Shown here: one piece after another, positions 1 through 6,526 of the stretch | Layout: each line of letters starts with the position of its first letter | How positions within the stretch are numbered: position 1 is the stretch's first letter | Assembly (NCBI GenBank): GCA_946480065.1 | Contig: CAMLJA010000113.1 | Coordinates: forward strand, 1-6,526 | DNA from: an uncultured Thermomonas sp. | Lineage (GTDB): Bacteria; Pseudomonadota; Gammaproteobacteria; Xanthomonadales; Xanthomonadaceae | Direction of reading: 5' to 3' | DNA length: 6,526 nucleotides | Notes under the pieces: generated by a model | What the model saw: only the letters and a program-made list of their open reading frames with translations | What the model was told of the DNA's origin: nothing | Databases searched by the model: none | Program-made: the position numbers and the translations under genes

Positions 1-1
1 C

Positions 2-223
2 GAGATCGTCCGCAGCAGCGCCAACATGCACATGGTGCCCGCCGACGACGCGGTGGCCGCGGCGCTGGCCGGCCTGCGGCGCGACGACCGCGTGCGCATC
101 GACGGCTGGCTGGTGCAGGTGGAGGCCGGCGACGGCTGGCGCTGGCGCAGTTCGCTGCGCCGGGACGACAGCGGCGGCGGCGCCTGCGAGCTGGTCTACG
201 TCTGCGCGGTCCGGCGCGAGTAG
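2..223 (+). CDS. Conserved hypothetical protein, 3' part only
   Basis: This is the C-terminal 73 residues of a protein whose start lies before the window. The frame is open from base 2 to a TAG stop at 221-223. The reading begins [15 protein letters not shown], so the ATG codons near base 26 are almost certainly internal. The pattern of an N/H-M-x-P-A-D segment, then an L-x-x-L-x-x-x-D-x-V hydrophobic stretch, GWLVQV, a Trp-rich [13 protein letters not shown] segment and a final [10 protein letters not shown] strand resembles a small conserved family of uncharacterised gammaproteobacterial proteins that I recall without a name. No catalytic motif is visible. The gene ends one base before the msrA stop on the opposite strand, so no terminator fits between them. 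Being coding is well supported; function is unknown. Confidence 0.72.
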   Translation, partial: EIVRSSANMHMVPADDAVAAALAGLRRDDRVRIDGWLVQVEAGDGWRWRSSLRRDDSGGGACELVYVCAVRRE

Positions 224-224
224 C

Positions 225-875
225 TCAGGCCCTGGTGCCCAGCGGGCAGGACACCCCGGTGCCGCCCAGCCCGCAATAGCCCGCCGGATGCTTGGACAGG
301 TACTGCTGGTGCTCGTCCTCGGCGTAGTAGAACGGCGGCGCCGGGAACACGACCTCGGTGGTGACCTCGCCCAGGCCCGCGGCATGCAGCCGCCGCTGGT
401 AGGCGTCGCGGCTGGCCAGCGCGGCAGCGTGCTGGTCCGCGGTGGTGCAGTGGATGACCGACCGGTACTGGGTGCCCATGTCGTTGCCCTGGCGCATGCC
501 CTGGGTGGGGTCGTGCTGCTCCCAGAACGCCTGCAGCAGCGCTTCCACCGGCAGCTGGCCCGGGTCGTGCACCACCTGCACCACCTCGGCGTGGCCGGTC
601 TCGCCGGAACACACCTCGCGGTAGGTGGGATTGGGCGTGTAGCCGCCGGCATAGCCCACCGCGGTGGTGAACACCCCCGGCAGCCGCCAGAACACCCGCT
701 CGGCGCCCCAGAAGCAGCCCATGCCGAAGCGGATCGTGGCCAGCCCCGGGAACTCGCCGGCCAGCGGGCGGCCGTGCACGTGGTGCGCGCCGCGCACCGC
801 CAGCGGGGTGGCGCGCCCGGGCAGCGCGCGCGCCGGGTCCACCATGCGTTGCTTCCAGGCGCCGATGCCGGTCAT
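225..875 (-). CDS. msrA: Peptide-methionine (S)-S-oxide reductase MsrA
   Basis: The product reduces the S-epimer of methionine sulfoxide, free or in proteins, back to methionine, with electrons from thioredoxin; it is a cytosolic oxidative-damage repair enzyme. The 216-residue length fits the long, E. coli-like MsrA class (about 212 residues). The catalytic motif GCFWGAE is at residues 53-59 with nucleophile Cys54. Conserved blocks follow: VGYAGG (73-78), [16 protein letters not shown] (82-97), FWEQHDPTQ (118-126), DMGTQYRS (132-139) and the C-terminal [13 protein letters not shown], giving resolving cysteines Cys201 and Cys210. The start is the ATG at 875: a GGAGG lies 5 nt upstream, and homologues begin near this [11 protein letters not shown] sequence. 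A TTG 17 codons further upstream (926) is possible but lacks a good ribosome site. It lies 57 nt after the diguanylate cyclase stop and may share its transcript. No MsrB domain is fused. Confidence 0.96.
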   Translation of the reverse strand: MTGIGAWKQRMVDPARALPGRATPLAVRGAHHVHGRPLAGEFPGLATIRFGMGCFWGAERVFWRLPGVFTTAVGYAGGYTPNPTYREVCSGETGHAEVVQVVHDPGQLPVEALLQAFWEQHDPTQGMRQGNDMGTQYRSVIHCTTADQHAAALASRDAYQRRLHAAGLGEVTTEVVFPAPPFYYAEDEHQQYLSKHPAGYCGLGGTGVSCPLGTRA

Positions 876-880
876 GCGTT

Positions 881-885
881 CCTCC
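881..885 (-). promoter_or_regulatory. Ribosome binding site of msrA
   Basis: The - strand reads GGAGG here, with 5 bases before the ATG whose first base is 875. It is what decides the msrA start against the upstream TTG at 926. The 57-base gap to the upstream stop shows no T-tract terminator, which is compatible with read-through from the cyclase gene. Confidence 0.7.
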
Positions 886-932
886 GTTGCAGGACGATGA
901 GATGCGGGCGGATGCGCCGCGATCAAGCGCCG

Positions 933-3086
933 TCAGCCTTCGTAGGCGCGGGCCACCCGCACGCAGTTGCGGCCCTCGTGCTTGGCCGCGTACAGCGCCT
1001 TGTCGGCGCGCGCCAGCAGGGCCGCCGCGTCGGCGTCCTCGCCCCGGCGCGCCGCCAGCCCGATGCTCACCGTGAGCGCCAGCGGCTCGCCCTGCCAGGA
1101 CAACGCCAGCCGCTCCACCGTCTCGCGCAGGCGCTCCGCCACCACCCGCGCCGCCGCGGCGTCGTGCCCGGGCAGCACCACCAGGAACTCCTCGCCGCCG
1201 TAGCGCCCCAGCGCGTCGCCCGGGCGGAGTTCGGCGCGCAGCGCGGCGGCCACCTCGCGCAGGCAGGCGTCGCCGCAGGCGTGGCCGTGGGTGTCGTTGA
1301 CCCGCTTGAACCAGTCCAGGTCGATGAACAGCACCGACAGCGGCGCCGGCCCGCCCTCGCCGGCGCGGAAGGCCCGGGCCAGCAGCAGGTCCAGCGAGCG
1401 CCGGTTGAGGGTGCCGGTGAGGCCGTCGTGCTCGGCGGTGCGGCGCAGCTCGATCGCCGCCAGCGCCTCGTCGGCCTGCTCCAGCGCGGTCCGCGCCAGC
1501 GCGACCAGGGCCGCCAGGTCGTCGCCCGCCAGGGTGGCCTCGCCCGTGGGCACCAGCAATGCGCCCCAGGCCGGCGCCTGCAGGCCCAGCGGCACCACCG
1601 CGCAGGCGCCCGCCGGCGCCTCGTCACCGTCCGCACCGCGCAGGCGCACGTGCGAGGCGGTGCGCTGGCCGGCGCAGGCGCGCAGGGTGGGCTGCGCGGC
1701 CTCCACCGCCCGCAGCAGCGGCCGCGGCGTGATCCCGGCCGGGACCAGCAGGCGCCCCGCCCCGCGGTAGCCCTCCGCCAGCACCAGCGCGCCCTCGCGG
1801 CCGGCCAGCCGGGCGGCGTGCTCGGCCAGCAGGCGGAAGGCGGCAGGGGCGATGGCCTCGTCGGGGGCGCTCCGCAGCTCGGCCTGCAGCGCCTGCGCCA
1901 GGGCCGCACGCAGGCGCTCGTGGCGCAGCCGCTGGTCGCTGTCGCGACGCGCGCTGGCTTCGTCGTCCAGCCGCCGGCGCACCAGCCCGATGCGGCTGCT
2001 CAGGCCCACGAACAGCAGCAGCGACAGCAGCACCAGCGCCAGCTGGTAGCCGTAGCGGGGCCATAGGCCGTCGGGCAAGCGCCCGGCCTGCATCAGTTCG
2101 TGCGCGCCGGCCGCGATGGCCAGCAGCACCAGCGCCAGCAGCACCGCCACCGCCATCGACACCCCGCGGCGCGCGGCCCCGAACACCGCCACCAGGGCCA
2201 GGGTCGCGGCGGCCACCCAGCCGGCCGTGGCCAGCGGGTGCAGGGCCTGCGGCCAGGCCCCGCCCAGCGCCGCCACCAGCGCCGCGGCCGCGAGCAGCAG
2301 CCACGGCGCCAGCCGCAGGCCGCGCCCGGCGGTGCCGGCATAGCGCAGCACCGTCAGCAGGCCCACGCCGGCGAACAGCAGCAGGGTGGCCCAGAACCCG
2401 GGCGCGCCCAGCCGGCCCAGCAGCCCCAGTCCCGGGACCCCGTACAGGTGGCCGTTGACCGTGGCGCAGACCAGCAGCGCCGCGCCCGCGTGCAGCGCGA
2501 ACAGCAGGAACGGCCCGTCGCGCACCGCCGCGAACAGCGCCAGCGCGGCGATCGCCAGCGTCAGCAGGGCCGCATACACCGCGTACGCCAGGGCGTTGTC
2601 GCGCGCCACCAGCGCCAGCATTTGGCGCTCGCCCAGCACCCGCGGCGTGGGCGCGGCGCGCACGCCGCCGCGCAGCGCCAGCCGGACCTCGCGCGGGCCG
2701 CTCCACTCGCGCGGCAGCGCGAAGGCGTAGCCGGCGGGCAGCAAGCCGCCCAGCCGGCCGGGCGTGAAGTAGCGCTGCGGCGCCGGCGCCCAGCCCGGCG
2801 CGGAAACCCGGACCTCGTCGAAGGCGTCGCGCGACAGCCACAGCACCCGGCGCTCCCCGTCTGCCGCCGGCAGGGTGAAGCGCAGCCGGGCCTCCAGCTG
2901 GCCCCCGCGGAAGCGCAGGCGCTGGCCGGCTGCCGGCGCACCAGCCGCCTGCGCCAGCACCGGCACGTCCTCGCCGCCCGCCTGCGCAGCCTCGGGCGTC
3001 TCCGCCAGCCAGGCCAGCGCGGTCAACGGCAGGCAAGCCACCGCCAGCAGCAGCAGCGCCGACCACAGCCGCTTCAGGCCGGGCAT
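933..3086 (-). CDS. Membrane 7TM-DISM/GAF-like/GGDEF diguanylate cyclase
   Basis: The 717-residue product most likely makes cyclic di-GMP from two GTP at the inner membrane in response to an unknown periplasmic or membrane cue. Order of parts: signal peptide at 1-25 (KR, hydrophobic run, LTALA); a periplasmic region of about 30-160, rich in beta strands and similar in layout to 7TMR-DISM extracellular domains; seven hydrophobic helices at roughly 165-188, 190-212, 229-248, 257-277, 284-303, 309-329 and 346-366; a charged, probably coiled-coil linker (368-405); a GAF-like region (about 405-540); and a GGDEF domain (548-712). Active features are [10 protein letters not shown] (554-563), [12 protein letters not shown] with metal-binding Asp589, GGEEF (630-634), the inhibitory I-site RPGD (621-624) and VSIG (673-676), so catalysis and product inhibition both look intact. 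No EAL domain follows. The ATG at 3086 lies inside the 3' end of the DUF2007 gene (13-nt overlap) with only a weak GGGGA ahead, suggesting translational coupling. The ligand cannot be read from the sequence. Confidence 0.93.
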   Translation of the reverse strand: MPGLKRLWSALLLLAVACLPLTALAWLAETPEAAQAGGEDVPVLAQAAGAPAAGQRLRFRGGQLEARLRFTLPAADGERRVLWLSRDAFDEVRVSAPGWAPAPQRYFTPGRLGGLLPAGYAFALPREWSGPREVRLALRGGVRAAPTPRVLGERQMLALVARDNALAYAVYAALLTLAIAALALFAAVRDGPFLLFALHAGAALLVCATVNGHLYGVPGLGLLGRLGAPGFWATLLLFAGVGLLTVLRYAGTAGRGLRLAPWLLLAAAALVAALGGAWPQALHPLATAGWVAAATLALVAVFGAARRGVSMAVAVLLALVLLAIAAGAHELMQAGRLPDGLWPRYGYQLALVLLSLLLFVGLSSRIGLVRRRLDDEASARRDSDQRLRHERLRAALAQALQAELRSAPDEAIAPAAFRLLAEHAARLAGREGALVLAEGYRGAGRLLVPAGITPRPLLRAVEAAQPTLRACAGQRTASHVRLRGADGDEAPAGACAVVPLGLQAPAWGALLVPTGEATLAGDDLAALVALARTALEQADEALAAIELRRTAEHDGLTGTLNRRSLDLLLARAFRAGEGGPAPLSVLFIDLDWFKRVNDTHGHACGDACLREVAAALRAELRPGDALGRYGGEEFLVVLPGHDAAAARVVAERLRETVERLALSWQGEPLALTVSIGLAARRGEDADAAALLARADKALYAAKHEGRNCVRVARAYEG

Positions 3087-3340
3087 CCGGCGTCCCCGCC
3101 TTCGCGCGCGTCCGCCGCGGGCGCCGGTCCGTCGCCCAGGCCCAGCGCCTCCACCCGCGCCCGCGCCTGCGGCCAGGCCGCTTCCGGCACCATCACCGCG
3201 ACCAGCCCGAACACGCCCAGTTCGCCGATCCCGCCGGTCAGCGCCTCCCCGCGCACGAACGCCGGGATGCCTTCGGCCTCCAGCGCCTGCCGGACCAGGT
3301 GGGCATCGATCAGGTTGGCGGCTTCGTAGACGGTGCGCAT
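3074..3340 (-). CDS. DUF2007-type small protein
   Basis: This small soluble protein of 88 residues matches the DUF2007 family, annotated as putative signal-transducing proteins, by its N-terminal pattern MRTVYEAANLIDAHLVRQAL followed by EAEGIPAFVRGE, GGIGELG and a final VAVMVPEAAWPQARARVEAL. That is the beta-alpha-beta-alpha-beta-like fold typical of the family; the molecular role is not known. Residues 68-88 are a low-complexity Gly/Ala/Asp tail beyond the usual domain. The start chosen is the ATG at 3340 because GGGAGGAG sits just upstream and because family members begin at this MRxVYxA motif; an upstream ATG at 3397 would add 19 residues unlike the family. Its last codons overlap the start of the diguanylate cyclase gene, so the two are probably made together. 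I infer, without direct evidence, a possible regulatory or accessory link to the cyclase. Confidence 0.85.
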   Translation of the reverse strand: MRTVYEAANLIDAHLVRQALEAEGIPAFVRGEALTGGIGELGVFGLVAVMVPEAAWPQARARVEALGLGDGPAPAADAREGGDAGCPA

Positions 3341-3342
3341 CG

Positions 3343-3350
3343 CTCCTCCC
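3343..3350 (-). promoter_or_regulatory. Ribosome binding site of the DUF2007 gene
   Basis: The - strand reads GGGAGGAG two bases before the ATG at 3340; the best core (GGGAGG, 3345-3350) leaves 4 bases to the start. It is the strongest ribosome site in the window, contrasting with the weak site of the overlapping cyclase gene, and it supports 3340 rather than 3397 as the start. Confidence 0.65.
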
Positions 3351-3374
3351 CCACGGGGATCAAGCAAACAACGT

Positions 3375-3393
3375 GCCAAACCCCGCCAAACCC
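3375..3393. repeat. 9-bp direct repeat, 10-bp period
   Basis: The sequence GCCAAACCC occurs twice, at 3375-3383 and 3385-3393, separated by a single C, so the copies sit about one helical turn apart on the same DNA face. This is seen directly. Its place between two divergent genes would suit a regulator binding site, but it could be chance; no known operator was recognised. Confidence 0.6.
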
Positions 3394-3413
3394 GCACGAC
3401 AAGGCCGCTCCGC

Positions 3414-3419
3414 TAAACT
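3414..3419 (+). promoter_or_regulatory. Possible -10 box for glnS
   Basis: TAAACT matches the sigma-70 consensus TATAAT at four of six positions and would place the transcript start about 24 bases before the glnS GTG. No recognisable -35 hexamer lies 16-18 bases upstream, so the assignment is tentative. Its TAA is also an in-frame stop that limits how far upstream glnS can start. Confidence 0.3.
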
Positions 3420-3449
3420 GGACGCCGTTTCCGCCAGCCGCGCAGAGCC

Positions 3450-5201
<1,752 letters not shown>

Positions 5202-5204
5202 GCG

Positions 5205-5774
5205 ATGCCGATGCCCCTGCCCGCGCAGCTGCACATCACCCTGCCCGTCTGGGTGATGGAGCTGGACGTCGCCGGACGCGACTTCTTCACCGACGATGCC
5301 AAGGTGGCGTTCGCCATCGAACTGTCGCGCCACAACCTGGAGCGCCAGAGCGGTGGCCCGTTCGGTGCCGCGGTGTTCAGCCCGCAGCACCAGCTGGTGG
5401 CGGTGGGCGTGAACCGCGTGGTGCGCCAGAGCTGCTCGGTGGCGCACGCCGAGATGATGGCCTACATGCTGGCGCAGCAGCGCCTGCAGCAGTTCCGCCT
5501 GAACGCGCTGGGCGGCCCGGTGACCCTGGCCACCTCGGCGCAGCCCTGCTGCCAGTGCTACGGCGCCACCATGTGGGCCGGCATCGACCGCCTGCTTATC
5601 GGCGCCCGCAGCGAAGACGTCGAGGCGCTGACCGAGTTCGACGAAGGCCCGCTGCCGGCGGACTGGGCGGGCGAACTCGCCAGGCGCGGCATCGAGGTCG
5701 TGCGCGACGTGCAGCGCGACGCCGCCTGCGCGGTCCTCCAGGCGTACGGCGAACTGGGCGGGCCGAACTATTGA
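5205..5774 (+). CDS. CDA-superfamily nucleoside/guanine deaminase-like protein
   Basis: The 189-residue product belongs to the zinc-dependent cytidine deaminase superfamily and resembles the GuaD/TadA/nucleoside deaminase branch, which hydrolyses an exocyclic amine of a base or nucleoside. Seen motifs: GGPFGAAVF (50-58), VGVNRVV, the zinc/catalytic HAE at 81-83 (His81 ligand, Glu83 proton shuttle) and PCCQC at 114-118 (Cys115 and Cys118 ligands) leading into YGATMWAGI. The C-terminal end YGELGGPNY resembles the GG-x-x-Y tail of guanine-deaminase-like proteins. About 25 extra residues precede the catalytic core. The second motif is PCCQC rather than the usual PCPMC, so the substrate is uncertain; it is unlikely to be the essential tRNA deaminase TadA. 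The ATG at 5205 has AAGGG about 8 bases upstream, inside the glnS end. Tight placement between glnS and rlmM implies shared expression. Confidence 0.88.
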   Translation: MPMPLPAQLHITLPVWVMELDVAGRDFFTDDAKVAFAIELSRHNLERQSGGPFGAAVFSPQHQLVAVGVNRVVRQSCSVAHAEMMAYMLAQQRLQQFRLNALGGPVTLATSAQPCCQCYGATMWAGIDRLLIGARSEDVEALTEFDEGPLPADWAGELARRGIEVVRDVQRDAACAVLQAYGELGGPNY

Positions 5775-6526
5775 CGGGCTGCTGGCCTACTGCCGCCAGG
5801 GTTTCGAGCCGGAACTGGCCGCCGAACTGACCGACCGCGCCGGGCGCGCCGGCATCGCGGGCTACGCGCGCACGGAGCGCGACAGCGGCTACGTGCTGCT
5901 CTTGAACAACGACGCCGCCTGCGAGGACGCCGGCGCACTCGACCGCGCGCTGCCGTTCGCCACGCTGGTGTTCGCGCGGCAGAAGCTGCGGCTGGTCGCC
6001 GAGCTGCGCGGCCTGGATCCGGCCGACCGAATCGCGCCGATGCTGGCCGCGCTGCACGGCGGGCCGCAGTTTGGCGAACTGGTGATGGAGCATCCCGACA
6101 GCGATGCCGGCAAGCCGCTGGCGGGACTGGCGCGCAGCCTCGGCAACGCGCTGCGCCCGGCGCTGCGCAAGGCCGGCCTGCTGAGCACGCAGGACAACGC
6201 CCGCCTGCCGCGCCTGCACGTGTTCTTCGTGGCCGGCGACCACGCCTTCCTCGCCACCAGCCGCCCGGCCGACAGCGCGCCGTGGCCCCTGGGCATCCCG
6301 CGACTGCGCATGCACAGGGACGCGCCCTCGCGCTCCGCGCTGAAGCTGGAAGAAGCGCTGCTGGTGTTGCTGGACGACGAGGAGCGCACGCGCCTGCTGA
6401 AGGAAGGCATGGCGGCCGCCGACCTGGGCGCCGCGCCCGGCGGCTGGACCTGGGTGCTGACCCGGCACCGCCTGCGGGTGACCGCCATCGACAACGGCCC
6501 GCTGCGCCAGCACGTGCTGGACACCG
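5770..6526 (+). CDS. rlmM: 23S rRNA C2498 2'-O-ribose methyltransferase RlmM, 5' part
   Basis: The enzyme uses S-adenosylmethionine to methylate the 2'-O of C2498 near the peptidyl-transferase centre of 23S rRNA. The window holds 252 of roughly 350 codons; the end is cut off. The N-terminal region shows GLLAYCRQGFEPELAAEL (3-20), LPFATLVFARQK (61-72), DRIAPML (86-92), EHPDSDAGKPL (107-117) and ALRPALRKAGLL (127-138). The catalytic domain begins with LGIPRLR (174-180), SRSALKLEEALL including Lys192 of the K-D-K-E tetrad, the SAM-binding DLGAAPGGWTW (218-228) and AIDNGPL (239-245). The start is unusual. From the in-frame TGA at 5629 to the GTG at 5893 there is no ATG, GTG or TTG, while homologues begin M-x-G-L-L-x-Y-C. 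That aligns Met with the ATT at 5770, overlapping the deaminase stop as ATTGA. CTG at 5779 or 5782 is the alternative. Confidence 0.95.
   Translation, partial: MDGLLAYCRQGFEPELAAELTDRAGRAGIAGYARTERDSGYVLLLNNDAACEDAGALDRALPFATLVFARQKLRLVAELRGLDPADRIAPMLAALHGGPQFGELVMEHPDSDAGKPLAGLARSLGNALRPALRKAGLLSTQDNARLPRLHVFFVAGDHAFLATSRPADSAPWPLGIPRLRMHRDAPSRSALKLEEALLVLLDDEERTRLLKEGMAAADLGAAPGGWTWVLTRHRLRVTAIDNGPLRQHVLDT

Larger units (their letters stand above)
3341..3449. promoter_or_regulatory. Divergent intergenic region, DUF2007 gene / glnS
   Basis: This 109-base gap between two divergent genes must hold the promoters of both clusters, unless transcription enters from elsewhere. It is visibly richer in A/T than the flanking genes in the part 3360-3420. 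On the + strand a weak -10-like TAAACT lies 30 bases before the glnS GTG. On the - strand I see no convincing -35/-10 pair. A direct repeat with 10-bp period sits in the middle. No tRNA, riboswitch or attenuator-like structure was recognised. Confidence 0.55.

Noticed and set aside
236..248. Inverted repeat TGCCC-AGC-GGGCA as a terminator for msrA or the hypothetical gene
   Set aside because: The stem is only 5 bp, lies inside msrA codons and has no T-tract on either strand; it is easily expected by chance in GC-rich DNA.
876..926. N-terminal extension of msrA from a TTG at 926
   Set aside because: The extra 17 residues ([17 protein letters not shown]) do not resemble MsrA, and the ATG at 875 has a proper GGAGG ribosome site.
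288..2066. 592-codon open frame on the + strand opposite msrA and the cyclase
   Set aside because: It lies antisense to two well-supported genes and its composition (Arg, Gln, His, Ala) is that of a reverse shadow.
3341..3397. N-terminal extension of the DUF2007 protein from an ATG at 3397
   Set aside because: The added residues are unlike the family, and a strong ribosome site stands right before the ATG at 3340.
5205..5774. Reading the deaminase as TadA, the tRNA adenosine deaminase
   Set aside because: The HAE and PCxxC spacing fits the superfamily, but the PCCQC motif, longer N-terminus and GG-x-x-Y tail fit TadA less well than a guanine/nucleoside deaminase.
5596..6513. 305-codon open frame on the - strand opposite rlmM
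   Set aside because: The + strand frame shows clear RlmM motifs, so this is a shadow.

Overview
The window is a very GC-rich (by eye about 70% or more) stretch of ordinary bacterial chromosome. The GlnRS, MsrA and RlmM sequences look most like those of the Xanthomonadaceae/Lysobacteraceae (Lysobacter, Luteimonas, Pseudoxanthomonas, Xanthomonas type). This placement rests on remembered family sequences, not on a search. No mobile element, CRISPR array, tRNA, rRNA or prophage trace was seen.

Left block (1-3340). The 3' end of a conserved hypothetical gene on the + strand meets msrA tail to tail with one base between the stops. On the - strand, reading right to left, there are three genes: a small DUF2007-type protein (3340-3074), a large membrane diguanylate cyclase (3086-933) and the peptide methionine sulfoxide reductase msrA (875-225). 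The first two overlap by 13 nt and msrA follows after 57 nt, so one transcript is plausible. The cyclase has a signal peptide, a short periplasmic domain, seven membrane helices, a GAF-like region and a GGEEF domain with an intact inhibitory site.

Middle (3341-3449). A 109-base divergent intergenic region separates the - strand cluster from the + strand cluster. It holds a strong ribosome binding site for the DUF2007 gene, a 9-bp direct repeat spaced by one helical turn, and a weak -10-like box ahead of glnS.

Right block (3450-6526). A compact + strand cluster holds glnS (glutaminyl-tRNA synthetase, GTG start), a CDA-superfamily nucleoside/guanine deaminase-like gene 3 nt later, and rlmM (23S rRNA C2498 2'-O-methyltransferase), which overlaps the deaminase stop and runs off the window. 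Two of the three products serve translation; the deaminase's substrate is not evident.

The observation most worth checking is the rlmM start. No ATG, GTG or TTG exists in its frame between the upstream in-frame stop (5629) and 5893, yet homology begins right at an ATT codon (5770) that interlocks with the deaminase TGA as ATTGA. This looks like a genuine AUU start, a class otherwise best known from infC and pcnB. No clearly novel multi-gene system was found.
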